DNA of 64,000 bases from Myxococcales bacterium. Its GTDB lineage: Bacteria > Myxococcota_A > Polyangia > Polyangiales > Polyangiaceae. Position numbers and translations under genes: made by a program. This document shows positions 1-7,780 of the stretch, piece after piece. Location of the stretch: NCBI GenBank assembly GCA_947473045.1, contig CANJCO010000009.1:1-64000 (forward strand), written 5' to 3'. A model generated the notes under the pieces. It was not told where the DNA came from and ran no database searches. It saw only the letters and a list, made by a program, of their open reading frames with translations. Within the stretch, counting starts at the first letter, position 1; every line of letters begins with the position of its first letter.

Positions 1-147
1 AGGGTGTTGAAAAACACCCTGATAGTAATTGGCGAAGCCAATTGCGTGGGGTGGGGACCCCGAAAAACCGCGTTTTTCGGGGCGGGGAGGTGCATACCTC
101 CCCGAGATGAAAGGCTAGCAGGCCGTTCTTCAACGGCCTGCTAGCGC
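1..147. repeat. Six-hairpin intergenic repeat, copy A
   Basis: The first 147 bases are almost wholly consecutive inverted repeats. H1 is 1-20 (8-bp stem, GAAA loop). H2 is 27-43 (7 bp, GAA loop). H4 is 58-82 (11-bp stem around CGC, with runs of five A and five T). H5 is 83-104 (9 bp, GCAT loop). H6 is 114-145 (14 bp, CTTC loop). A weaker G-rich/C-rich pairing (48-61) competes with H4. A second, diverged copy lies at 15641-15791, so this is a dispersed element and not a chance palindrome. The left end may continue beyond the window. It sits just after the 3' end of the minus-strand oxidoreductase gene. Function is unknown; a 3'-end RNA structure, terminator or REP/MITE-like element are all possible. 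Confidence 0.85.
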
Positions 148-154
148 GCTCGCC

Positions 155-206
155 AGCGCGCCCAACATGACGCGACTTACAGCGCGCCCAACATGACGCG
201 ACTTAC
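155..206. repeat. 26-bp perfect tandem duplication
   Basis: Bases 155-180 and 181-206 are identical and adjacent. The second unit carries the stop codon (203-205, TAA on the minus strand) of the luciferase-like oxidoreductase gene, so the first unit is a duplicated copy of that gene's stop and 3' flank. Its perfect identity suggests a recent slippage or strand-misalignment event at the junction with the hairpin repeat. Confidence 0.9.
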
Positions 207-1180
207 AGCGCGGCCAGCAGCTCGATCGACCGCAGACGCGCGGCGAGGGTGGGTCCGGGATGAACCACCATGAGCTCGTCGGCGCCTGAGAGCAGCGTGA
301 ACCGCTCGACGTCGCGGCGAACCTCGGGCGGAGTGCCTATCGCGGAGTAGGTGCTCATCGCCGTGATGCTGCGGCCGGCCGGAGATTCGAGCACCTGGTC
401 GGCCTCGTCGTCGGTCCAGTCAGCGCCGCGGCCGAGGAGAATCTTGACGCGCGTGCGCTGCACTGCGCGAAACTGAGACTCGGCCTCCGCTGCGTCATCG
501 GCGGCGATCACGTTGAGGCCCGCGATCACGTAAGGTAGCGGATGCTCGGGCGACGGCCGGTACTCGCGGCGGTAGAGCGCGACGGCCTGCTCGAGCGCCG
601 CCGGCGCGAAGTGCGACGCGAACGCATAGGGCAGCCCGAGCCTCGCGGCGAGCTTGGCGCCGAAGAGCGATGAGCCGAGGATATACAGCGGTACGTGCGT
701 TCCTTTGCCCGGCATGGCAAAGACGCCGGGCAAGAGCGAAGTGTCGCTAAAATAGGCCTGCAGCTCGAGCACGTCGCTCGGAAACGAGTCGGAGGCCGAC
801 GGATCGACGCGCAGCGCGCGCGAGGTGGTCGGATCGGTGCCGGGTGCGCGCCCAACGCCGAGATCGATGCGCCCCGGATGCAAGCACGCGAGCGTGCCGA
901 ACTGCTCGGCGATCACCAGCGGCGCGTGATTGGGCAGCATGATGCCACCCGCCCCGAGGCGGATCGTCTTCGTGTGCGCCGCCACATGCGCGATGACGAC
1001 GCTCGTCGCCGAAGAGGCGATCGCCTGAAAGTTGTGGTGCTCGGCGTACCAGACGCGGCGATACCCCAGCGCCTCCGCGCGCTGCGCGACGACAACGGTG
1101 TCGGCGAGCGCGTCGCCTGGTGTCTGCCCAGGAGAAACAATCGCGAGGTCGAGAATCGAAAGGGCAGCGGCGAGCGGCAT
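203..1180 (-). CDS. LLM-class flavin-dependent oxidoreductase (MsnO8-like)
   Basis: The 325-residue product is a bacterial-luciferase-like TIM-barrel monooxygenase that would use reduced flavin. Family signatures are the early segment ending in RVWYAEHHN (about residues 41-50), the glycine-rich [21 protein letters not shown] segment split around residues 76-96, and [12 protein letters not shown] near residue 106. Length and order match the MsnO8 subfamily of stand-alone oxidoreductases, whose substrates are mostly unknown. The ATG at 1180 gives a cytoplasmic protein without a signal peptide. The stop codon lies inside a 26-bp tandem duplication, and the six-hairpin repeat follows directly. 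No partner gene points to a pathway. Confidence 0.9.
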   Translation of the reverse strand: MPLAAALSILDLAIVSPGQTPGDALADTVVVAQRAEALGYRRVWYAEHHNFQAIASSATSVVIAHVAAHTKTIRLGAGGIMLPNHAPLVIAEQFGTLACLHPGRIDLGVGRAPGTDPTTSRALRVDPSASDSFPSDVLELQAYFSDTSLLPGVFAMPGKGTHVPLYILGSSLFGAKLAARLGLPYAFASHFAPAALEQAVALYRREYRPSPEHPLPYVIAGLNVIAADDAAEAESQFRAVQRTRVKILLGRGADWTDDEADQVLESPAGRSITAMSTYSAIGTPPEVRRDVERFTLLSGADELMVVHPGPTLAARLRSIELLAAL

Positions 1181-1302
1181 TGGCCAGTAGCTTTAGCCTG
1201 AAGCGAGGCGGTTGCCATGTTTGTTCGCCCGGCAGGGCTCGGTCGAGCGATGCTCGGGCCCGCGCGACATCTACGCCGCCTGCCCGCGGCTGCGCTGAGA
1301 TT

Positions 1303-2055
1303 TCAGCGCGCAGGCGCGGCGGAGGCGGAAGGCGCTGGCGAACCCGCGTGAGCGGACGCAGAAGAGGACCTGTAGTTTGCAGGTACTTGAAACAGCATAT
1401 CGGGCTCCGATTTCTTATCTATCTTCGTCGCCTCTACTTTGGTAACGATCGCGCCCGACGCATCGAAGGTTTCGGCCCGCAACGGAAAGCCGCGCGCGCC
1501 CACGGCTTCCATCCATGAGCCAAAACCGAAGTCCTTCATCGGACCGCCGCCGAGGCCGATGAACGCGAGGCCGGAGCTGACGCACGCGACCGTACGAAGG
1601 TGCGTCACGGGGTCGGTGAACTGGAGCTCGTCGCAGGCGTAGCCGGCCACCTTCGACGATTTGCCTGTTTTTAGCAGCACAGGGCCGGGCGCGCCGCCGG
1701 AGGCCTGACCAAGCGGCGCCTCGACGAAAGAGTGCGTAGCGGGCGAGAGCCAGTAGGCCTTTTGCGCGGGCGAGTCGACGATGACGACGATTTCGAACAC
1801 GGTCGCGGTCGGAAATTCGACGCGCATGCGGCCGCGCTTCACCCGAAATCGCGCGGTGGCAGGCGCGGGCGCTGCCGAGGCGGGCGCCGTCGTGGCGATT
1901 TCGATTTCGCCCTCGAATCCAACGAGGCTCCCCACCGCCGCGGCGACCGGGGCCAGATCGATTCCGCCGTCGGCCCGCGTGCCGCCCTTGCCCCTGCACG
2001 CAGCCAGCGCAAACGCGCCCGCGGCCGCGATCGCCAAAACCCTGCCACGCAGCAT
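1303..2055 (-). CDS. DUF4412-like lipoprotein
   Basis: The product is a 250-residue exported lipoprotein of unknown function. A basic start, a hydrophobic stretch and the lipobox LAAC (Cys about 19) give a type II signal peptide. The mature part, with its phrase for a lipid-binding-like beta fold (FRVKRGRMRVEFP, later VAGYACDELQFTD), resembles DUF4412 proteins. The tail is rich in Ala, Ser and Pro. A GTG at 2064 is an alternative start. I chose the ATG at 2055 because a TANNNT element (minus strand, 2068-2063) lies 7 bases upstream and no ribosome-binding site is visible. It is divergent from the histidine kinase only 42 bases away. Confidence 0.75.
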   Translation of the reverse strand: MLRGRVLAIAAAGAFALAACRGKGGTRADGGIDLAPVAAAVGSLVGFEGEIEIATTAPASAAPAPATARFRVKRGRMRVEFPTATVFEIVVIVDSPAQKAYWLSPATHSFVEAPLGQASGGAPGPVLLKTGKSSKVAGYACDELQFTDPVTHLRTVACVSSGLAFIGLGGGPMKDFGFGSWMEAVGARGFPLRAETFDASGAIVTKVEATKIDKKSEPDMLFQVPANYRSSSASAHAGSPAPSASAAPAR

Positions 2056-2062
2056 GACGCGC

Positions 2063-2068
2063 ACTCTA
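2063..2068 (-). promoter_or_regulatory. Candidate -10 element for a leaderless transcript (lipoprotein)
   Basis: TAGAGT on the minus strand ends 7 bases before the ATG at 2055. No Shine-Dalgarno sequence lies between, which fits a leaderless mRNA. No clear -35 box is seen. Confidence 0.3.
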
Positions 2069-2082
2069 CACGCAGCGCGGGC

Positions 2083-2088
2083 TACGAT
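2083..2088 (+). promoter_or_regulatory. Candidate -10 element for a leaderless transcript (histidine kinase)
   Basis: TACGAT ends 9 bases before the ATG at 2098. The 42-base divergent region has no Shine-Dalgarno sequence for either gene, so both transcripts may begin at or near their start codons. Confidence 0.3.
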
Positions 2089-2097
2089 GCGGCTGCC

Positions 2098-3489
2098 ATG
2101 CTCCTTCCTACGCCGCCGTCCAGCATTCGGCTCCCCGAGGCAGGCGCGCTTCGCGAAGAGGCGCGTCGCGTCTCCGACCGCGCGTCGCTCAAGGGTCGCC
2201 CGAGGCGGCGATTTCTCACCGAGCGACGCGATGCCCTCGCGCGCGCGCTGGTGCCCGTCGCTGCAGTGGTCTCCGCGATCACCATCGGCGTGGCCTTGCT
2301 CGATCTGCTGCTGTCATCGTTTCCTCCAAGCCTCGCGGCGTCGGTGACCCTCGCGGTGACGGCGATCGCGCTCGCGGCCGTCGCCGCAGCAGCGTTCAGC
2401 GCGCGCGGACGTTACGGAGCGCTCATTGGGCTGGCGATCGCCGCGGGCGCGCTGGCGACGCTCGGATGGGGCCTCGCATGCCGCCTCACCGGGGGCGGCG
2501 CGAGCCCTTTTTTGCTGGTCGTCGTGCTGGCGAATGCTGCGTTTGCGAGCGTTGCTCCGGTGCCTCCGCGCGCGGCCGCGACGATCGGCGCGTGCGCGCT
2601 CGCCGGCGTCGGTGTGGCTTCGCTTTCGTCGCCCGCCTACGCGTGGCTCCTCGCGCTCACCGCCGCCGCCGGCAGCGTCATCGTCGCACGCGCGCGCCAC
2701 GATCAGGCCGTGCGCACCTTCCGCAAGGTCGAGCGCATCGGCGCCGCGCTGTCGCGCATGCGGCGCGTTCAGGAGCAGCTCGTCGTCGTTGAAAAACTCG
2801 AGGCGCTTCGGGTGCTCGTGGGCGGGATGGCGCACGAGCTCAACAACGCGCTCGCCGTCAGTCAGGCCTCGAATCAGCAGGCCGCGCGCGACCTCGACAA
2901 AGGCATCGAGCTGGCGAGATCGGCGCTGGCGCGCAGCGACGGCGGACTCGCGCGCATCAAGCGCACCGTCGATCGCCTGCGCCGGTTCGCGATGGCCGCC
3001 GAGGGTGTGCTCGAGCCGGCTGACGTCTCTGCGATGCTCGACTTCGCGCTCGAGAGCGCGATCGGCCGCGCCCGGAGCGGCGTCGTCGTCGAACGCGTGT
3101 ATGATACAGACGTCGGCGCGATCGAGTGCCATGTGTCGGCGCTCGCCGAAGCGCTCTTTCAAATCGCCCGCAACGCGATCGAGGCGATGCCGGGCGGGGG
3201 CACCATCGAGGCGCGCGTTCGGCGCGAAGGTGAGCTCGTGGTGCTGTCGGTGAGCGACGAAGGGCGCGGAATTCCGTCCAGCGAGCTCGCGCGGGTGTTC
3301 GATCCCTTTTTTTCGCGCGCTCCCGGCAAGAGCGCGAGCAAGAGCGGGCTCGGCCTCTCCGCCGTCTACGGCCTCGTCACGGCGCTGGGCGGGCGCGTCG
3401 ACATCCAGAGCGAAGTCGGCCGCGGCACGGTCGTTTCCATCGCGATGCCAGCGCGCCAGGTCACCGCAAACAAAGCGCCGCCGCGCTGA
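2098..3489 (+). CDS. Membrane sensor histidine kinase
   Basis: The product is 463 residues. An N-terminal cytoplasmic stretch is followed by about five or six hydrophobic segments (roughly residues 48-195), a short linker helix and a kinase core. The H-box is GGMAHELNNALA with the phospho-acceptor His about 246. The N-box (NAIEAM), G1 (DEGRGI), F-box (FDPFFS) and G2 (GLGLSAVYGLV) are all present, so it should be catalytically active. The sensing unit appears to be the membrane region, since there is no PAS or periplasmic domain. No response regulator is adjacent, so it is an orphan, as is common in myxobacteria. The ATG at 2098 is chosen; upstream codons in this frame lie antisense to the neighbouring gene. 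Confidence 0.9.
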   Translation: MLLPTPPSSIRLPEAGALREEARRVSDRASLKGRPRRRFLTERRDALARALVPVAAVVSAITIGVALLDLLLSSFPPSLAASVTLAVTAIALAAVAAAAFSARGRYGALIGLAIAAGALATLGWGLACRLTGGGASPFLLVVVLANAAFASVAPVPPRAAATIGACALAGVGVASLSSPAYAWLLALTAAAGSVIVARARHDQAVRTFRKVERIGAALSRMRRVQEQLVVVEKLEALRVLVGGMAHELNNALAVSQASNQQAARDLDKGIELARSALARSDGGLARIKRTVDRLRRFAMAAEGVLEPADVSAMLDFALESAIGRARSGVVVERVYDTDVGAIECHVSALAEALFQIARNAIEAMPGGGTIEARVRREGELVVLSVSDEGRGIPSSELARVFDPFFSRAPGKSASKSGLGLSAVYGLVTALGGRVDIQSEVGRGTVVSIAMPARQVTANKAPPR

Positions 3490-3539
3490 CCGGGCGCCGC
3501 CGGCAGCGTCGGCACGGAGCGTGATTGCGCTGGGTGGTC

Positions 3540-4100
3540 ATGGGTCAGTACAGCTGGCGTGATCTCGTGCGCGTCCCGGGGCTGCTGAGCCTCGCCCGTC
3601 TGCCGCTGGCGGCGGTCTTTCCCGTGGTCGCCGATGAGCCAAGGCTCGCGCTCGCCGTGCTCGGCGCAGCCGCGCTGAGCGACGTGCTCGACGGCTGGTA
3701 CGCGCGCAGATTCGGGCAGGTCACGGCAACGGGCGCCGCGCTCGATCCGCTGACCGACAAGCTCTTCGTGATCGTCGTCGTCGTCACGCTCGCCGCGCGG
3801 GGGCTCGTGTCGCCTTCCGAGTTTGTGCTCGTCACGACGCGCGAAATCGGTGAGCTGCCGCTCGTCGTCTGGCTCGTGTCCGATCGCGCAGCCCGCCGAA
3901 CGCGGGCGCTCAGCGCCACGGCAAACGCGCCTGGAAAACTCGCGACTTCGCTGCAGTTTGTGAGCATCGTGCTGGTGCTGATCCGCTCGCCGTTTGCGCG
4001 CGATGCCATCGTGTGGACCGCGCTGGCCGGCGCAGCGGCCGCGGTGCTCTACTGGTCGCGGGCGCTGCGCGAGTCGCGGAGCGGTCGCGCGCGCGAATGA
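3540..4100 (+). CDS. CDP-alcohol phosphatidyltransferase family protein
   Basis: The product is a membrane enzyme of about 186 residues that would transfer a phosphatidyl group from a CDP-activated lipid to an alcohol. The full family motif D-x2-D-G-x2-A-R-x8-G-x3-D-x3-D is present (D48, D51, G52, A55, R56, G65, D69, D73), so both metal-binding aspartate pairs are intact. About five hydrophobic helices follow the usual pattern. The acceptor (glycerol phosphate, inositol, serine or other) cannot be read from sequence; length is close to PgsA-type enzymes. ATG at 3540 is preferred over in-frame GTG 3534 and TTG 3525. It starts 50 bases after the histidine kinase and may be co-transcribed. Confidence 0.85.
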   Translation: MGQYSWRDLVRVPGLLSLARLPLAAVFPVVADEPRLALAVLGAAALSDVLDGWYARRFGQVTATGAALDPLTDKLFVIVVVVTLAARGLVSPSEFVLVTTREIGELPLVVWLVSDRAARRTRALSATANAPGKLATSLQFVSIVLVLIRSPFARDAIVWTALAGAAAAVLYWSRALRESRSGRARE

Positions 4101-4126
4101 GGCGCGTCGCCTGCAGCCGAGCGGTG

Positions 4127-4741
4127 TCAGTCGCTGCCGCGCAAGAGCATCGAGCCCTCTCCAAAGCCCTCCGGGAGCTGATAGTGAAGCCTCCCGCGAG
4201 CGTGCCGCGTCGAGTGGCGCTCGCACCACAGGCGCGCCCCCCGGGAGCTTCGCTGCACCGAGAGGCAGTCGGCGCAGGGCGGCAAGATCTCGGGGACGGA
4301 GCTGGCGTGGTAGTCGCGTCCCCGCATCACGAGCACTGGACACGACGCCTTACGCACGACCTGCTCGGCGACCGAGCCGATCACGAGCCGCTTCAGCGTC
4401 GAGTAGTTGTGCGTCCCGACCACGATGAGATCGGCATGCAAATTGGCTGCAAGCTGCACGATTTCGAGCCATGCAGCGCCCGCCGCCAGGTGCAGCATCA
4501 CGCGCGAGGGTCCCACGGCCTGCTCCGCCATCCGCTCGAGTAGCTGCCGCCCGCGTTCGAGCGTGCGCGTGGTGCTCTGCGCTGCGTCGAGCGGCAACGG
4601 CAGGCAGTGCACGAGGTGCAGCTCGCCACCGCCGTAAGTCGCCTCTCGCGCGCCGCCGCGCACGACCTCCGCCGCGGCCTCGGAATCATCGATGGCGGCC
4701 AGCACGACGTGACGCGGACGGTCAGCGGATTCGGGTGTCAT
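4127..4741 (-). CDS. Universal stress protein with Cys/His tail
   Basis: The 204-residue product has one UspA domain (about residues 9-140): the start VVLAAIDDSEAA, the strand DLIVVGTH and the nucleotide-loop region ending IGSVAEQVVR, then CPVLVMRG. The loop reads GTHN where many ATP-binding Usps have GxxG, so nucleotide binding is uncertain. A 60-residue C-terminal extension carries a CxxC (PPCADC) and, 16 residues later, CxRH. This could bind a metal and is unusual for the wider family. It lies downstream of rplC but is separated from it by a strong terminator, so it is likely transcribed alone. Confidence 0.85.
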   Translation of the reverse strand: MTPESADRPRHVVLAAIDDSEAAAEVVRGGAREATYGGGELHLVHCLPLPLDAAQSTTRTLERGRQLLERMAEQAVGPSRVMLHLAAGAAWLEIVQLAANLHADLIVVGTHNYSTLKRLVIGSVAEQVVRKASCPVLVMRGRDYHASSVPEILPPCADCLSVQRSSRGARLWCERHSTRHARGRLHYQLPEGFGEGSMLLRGSD

Positions 4742-4859
4742 ACCGGCGGCTCAGTCGCAAGGCACGTGCCGATGAGATCTGCGAAAATGCGGGGCGATTT
4801 GCGCCGGACGACTGCCGCCGCTGCGCGAGCGCGCCGAGATTGCGTCGCGCGGTGCGCAC

Positions 4860-4897
4860 AAAAGAAAACCGCCGGAGCACTTGAAGCGCCCCGGCGG
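4860..4897 (-). terminator. Intrinsic terminator of rplC
   Basis: On the minus strand a 7-bp perfect GC stem (CCGCCGG pairing with CCGGCGG, 4869-4875 with 4891-4897) is followed by TTTTCTTTT. It lies 27 bases after the rplC stop and is oriented to end rplC transcription. Confidence 0.85.
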
Positions 4898-4923
4898 CCG
4901 TCGCGCTCGCGCGCGCCTTTCGT

Positions 4924-5592
4924 TCAGCGACCGGCCTTGCGGACCCGCTGCTTGACCGCGTGACGGACGAGCACGAGGCTGCCCTTCGCACCGGGGATGC
5001 CGCCCTCGATGAGGAGCAGGTGCTTTTCGGAGTCGATGCGCGCGATCTTGAGGTTTTGCATCGAAACGGTCTCGTCACCGTAGTGACCGGCCATCTTGAT
5101 GTTCGGCAGGGTGCGACCGGGCGTCATGTTGGTACCGATCGAACCGCCGTGACGGAAGTACTCGTGCGTACCGTGCGAGCTCACGCCGCCTGCGAAGCTC
5201 CAGCGGCGCATAACGCCGGTGAAGCCGCGGCCGCGAGTGCGACCCTGCGCGTCGACCTTCTGGCCCACGGTGAAGATTTCGTCGACCTTGAGCACCTGGC
5301 CGACTTCGAACTTGGCGGCGTATTCTTCGGTGACGCGGAGCTCTTTGACGATGCGCTTGGGGGTCTGGTTCACCATCTGAGCCGCGACGATCTGCGCTTT
5401 GTTGGTGTGCTTCTCTTTGCGCTCGCCCATGCCGAGGATGAGGGCCGAGTAGCCGTCTTTTTCCTTGGTGCGCTTGCCGATGACCGTGACGGGCCCCGCC
5501 TCGACGACGGTGACGCGCGTGACGTTGCCGTCATCCGTGAAAAACTGCATGTTGCCGAGTTTGATGCCGATGATGCCGGGATTCGAGTTCAT
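4924..5592 (-). CDS. rplC: 50S ribosomal protein L3
   Basis: The 222-residue product is ribosomal protein L3, which binds 23S rRNA near the peptidyl transferase centre. Recognisable parts are the N-terminal IIGIKLGNMQ, the long loop beginning GRTRGRGFTGVMRRW, the segment SIGTNMTPGRTLPNIKMAGHYG with the usual Gly/Arg pattern, and the ending LVLVRHAVKQRVRK. ATG at 5592 is preceded by AGGA at good spacing; an upstream in-frame ATG at 5655 would add 21 residues that do not match the family. The gene stands alone: rpsJ, rplD and rplW, its usual S10-operon partners, are absent. It has its own terminator and a leader of up to about 200 bases containing a GGGTCG/CGACCC hairpin. Confidence 0.93.
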   Translation of the reverse strand: MNSNPGIIGIKLGNMQFFTDDGNVTRVTVVEAGPVTVIGKRTKEKDGYSALILGMGERKEKHTNKAQIVAAQMVNQTPKRIVKELRVTEEYAAKFEVGQVLKVDEIFTVGQKVDAQGRTRGRGFTGVMRRWSFAGGVSSHGTHEYFRHGGSIGTNMTPGRTLPNIKMAGHYGDETVSMQNLKIARIDSEKHLLLIEGGIPGAKGSLVLVRHAVKQRVRKAGR

Positions 5593-5805
5593 GGTGAGGT
5601 TTCCTGCTGCCGCTCGCGGGTGATGGACGATTCGCTGCAATTTCCTCGGGATCATCGCTCGCGGGTGCGAGGCGAAGGGTCGGAGCGGCGACCCGTCTTG
5701 ATCTTTCGGAAAGGGGCCGGGTTTTTCCCGCTTTTTTCTTCTCTCGTCAAGCTCTACGCGTGGTCTATGCTCCGCGCTTCGAACCGCCCGCAGAGGAGAA
5801 ACCGC

Positions 5806-6255
5806 GTGGACGCCCTATTTTCCAGCACCAGGAAGCTCGTCGAAGCCACGCTCACCAAGCTCGGGATCGACGCCGAAACCGCCCGCGTCAAGGACGACCC
5901 CGAGCAGGCCAGCTGGACGCTCGTGCGCGGCAGCGCGGCCGTCGTGGTCTCGGTCACTGCGCGCCCGGAGCAAAACGCTGTGTTTCTTCGCGTAGCGGCG
6001 CCTGTTATCGCGCTGCCCGCGAGCGGGCATGAGGCGCTGTTTCGTCACCTGCTCGAGCTCAACACCGCGGGCCTCGCAAACGCCGCGTTCGGCCTCATCG
6101 GCGATCGCGTCGTGGCCGTGAGCGAGCGACCGGCCGGTGGCCTCGATCAGAGCGAAGTCGAGCAAATGATCCGCCATCTGTCCGCGGTCGCCGACACCTA
6201 CGACGATCGCCTCGTTCAGGCGTTCGGCGGGCAGCGCGCCTCCGACCGGGCCTGA
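5806..6255 (+). CDS. YbjN-domain-like protein
   Basis: The product is about 149 residues with alternating helices and strands resembling the YbjN / type III chaperone-like fold: an N-terminal helix, a strand pair around SWTLVRGSAAVVVSVTARP, then an ELNTAGLANAAFGLIGDRVVAVSE-type segment split over residues 82-105. YbjN proteins are thought to act as chaperones or regulators; the role here is unknown. The start is GTG 5806 because GAGGAGAA (5793-5800) lies 5 bases upstream; an ATG at 5767 lacks a site and would overlap it. The gene is divergent from rplC. A 4-bp CGGG/CCCG hairpin with T6 (5718-5737) precedes it on the same strand. Confidence 0.75.
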   Translation: MDALFSSTRKLVEATLTKLGIDAETARVKDDPEQASWTLVRGSAAVVVSVTARPEQNAVFLRVAAPVIALPASGHEALFRHLLELNTAGLANAAFGLIGDRVVAVSERPAGGLDQSEVEQMIRHLSAVADTYDDRLVQAFGGQRASDRA

Positions 6256-6265
6256 TCGCAACAGC

Positions 6266-7780
6266 ATGAAGCGCGACGTCGGCATCGTCGCGTGCGCGGC
6301 CCTGCTGGCGGTCGCAACCGCAGCGCGCGCTGAGGGAGAGATCACAAGCGACACGGCGGCGCAATTTTACGACGTGCGCAGCCCCACAGGCGAGACAGTG
6401 CTCGCGCGCCGAAGGGTCACGACCACCCTCGGGGTGAGCGCCTTCGACCTGCTCGGCAAAGAGCGGAGCGCCGGGCAGCACCACGAGCCGAACCTCATTT
6501 TTCGCGCGCGCCTTCGCTACGACGCCGACTACGGCGCCGACGCGGCCTCGGCCAGTCCCACGTCGCTCGACAAGCTCGTTCCCGGCTTTTCACGCGGCCC
6601 TGTCGACATCATGTACGGCTACGTCGAAGGCCGACGCTTTGTCGGTGGCGCGCTCGGATTTCGTTTGGGGCGTCAGCTCATGACCGACGCCCTCGGCTGG
6701 TGGTCGTTCGACGGCGGCGAGGTCAAGGTGACGACCCCGGCGTACTTCGCGGTGGAGGGTTACGGAGGCCTCGAAGTGCGGGGCGGACTGCCGTTTTCAG
6801 GAGCGGCGGGACGATGGGAGCGCGACGGCGTGAGCCGCGGCGATCGCTCGGGTTACGACGCCGCGACCTATCCCGGCTTCCTCGACGCCGACGTGGCGCC
6901 CGCGTTCGGCGCCGCGATCGAGAGCGCGGGCGTATCGTGGCTGTCGGCGAGGCTGTCGTACAGGCGCGTGTATAATACCAATACTCCGTTCAACGGCGCG
7001 CCGGGCGATGCGCTCGCGGCGCCGCCCCTCGTCGCCGGTCCGCGATTGTCATCCGAGCGGGTCGGCTACGCGGTGAACGCGACGGCGCCGAAGGTCGGCG
7101 CGCTGCAAGCCGGCCTTGTCTACGACGTGTACGCGGGCCTGCTGTCGAACGTGTACGCGACCGCCGACGTGTTCGCGGGCCGCAAGGTCACCGTCTCCGC
7201 CGACTTCGACTATTTCAGGCCCACGTTCGACGCCGACAGCATCTTCACGTTCTTCGCCGCCGAGCCCACGGCGGATCTCGGGCTCCGCGCCCACGTCGAC
7301 GCCACCGCGAGACTGAGCGCGTCAGCGAGCGCGCACGTGCGCACGATGGAGACACAGACCGCGCCGCATCTCGAAGGCGCGACCCGGGCCTTGTCGGCCG
7401 CGGGCGCGATCTACCCGTCGAACGGCGTGGCGTTCAACGAGGGCGGCTCAGTGCAGGCCCGCTATCGCCGGCTCGACACCACTGCGCAGCTTCGCGCGAC
7501 CGGCAACTTCGGCGACGGCGGCGATCGCGTCGGCGCCGATCTGTACGTCGAGCGGGTACTCGAGACCCGCTACCTGCTCTCCGGCCGCGTCGGGGCCTGG
7601 CAGTGGGACGACAAGTTGCGACCCGATCGGAGCGCGGTCAACGTCGGCTACGCGGCGGGGATTGGATACCGCTTCGCGCCGAGGTCGCGCGCCAGCTTCG
7701 AGTTCGAGCACAACGCAAACCGCCTCGTGGGCCAGCGCCTGCGCTTCATGCTTTGGCTAAGCGTCGCGGTGCTCCCATGA
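6266..7780 (+). CDS. Putative outer-membrane porin of a cytochrome conduit
   Basis: The 504-residue product has a clear signal peptide (basic MKR, hydrophobic core, cleavage after ATAARA about residue 22). The rest is a series of amphipathic strands with aromatic girdles and short turns (for example RARLRYDADYG, ARLSYRRVYN, VSADFDYFRP), which fits a large beta-barrel of 16 or more strands. No conserved family name is certain. The last four bases are ATGA, shared with the start of the 13-heme cytochrome gene, so the two proteins are translationally coupled. By analogy with MtrB/PioB-type porins this barrel could house the cytochrome across the outer membrane. That role is inference from context. 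Confidence 0.7.
   Translation: MKRDVGIVACAALLAVATAARAEGEITSDTAAQFYDVRSPTGETVLARRRVTTTLGVSAFDLLGKERSAGQHHEPNLIFRARLRYDADYGADAASASPTSLDKLVPGFSRGPVDIMYGYVEGRRFVGGALGFRLGRQLMTDALGWWSFDGGEVKVTTPAYFAVEGYGGLEVRGGLPFSGAAGRWERDGVSRGDRSGYDAATYPGFLDADVAPAFGAAIESAGVSWLSARLSYRRVYNTNTPFNGAPGDALAAPPLVAGPRLSSERVGYAVNATAPKVGALQAGLVYDVYAGLLSNVYATADVFAGRKVTVSADFDYFRPTFDADSIFTFFAAEPTADLGLRAHVDATARLSASASAHVRTMETQTAPHLEGATRALSAAGAIYPSNGVAFNEGGSVQARYRRLDTTAQLRATGNFGDGGDRVGADLYVERVLETRYLLSGRVGAWQWDDKLRPDRSAVNVGYAAGIGYRFAPRSRASFEFEHNANRLVGQRLRFMLWLSVAVLP

Noticed and set aside
1-147. Transposon end or tRNA-like gene in the hairpin repeat
   Set aside because: No tRNA cloverleaf or anticodon arm and no transposase frame; the hairpins are linear and not arranged as a tRNA.
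5718-5737. Terminator-like hairpin with T6 upstream of the YbjN-like gene
   Set aside because: The stem is only four base pairs and no plus-strand gene lies directly upstream; it may be chance in a GC-rich leader.
6266-7780. Horizontally acquired island for the cytochrome cluster
   Set aside because: Base composition and codon use look like the rest of the window and no integrase, tRNA or direct repeats flank it.
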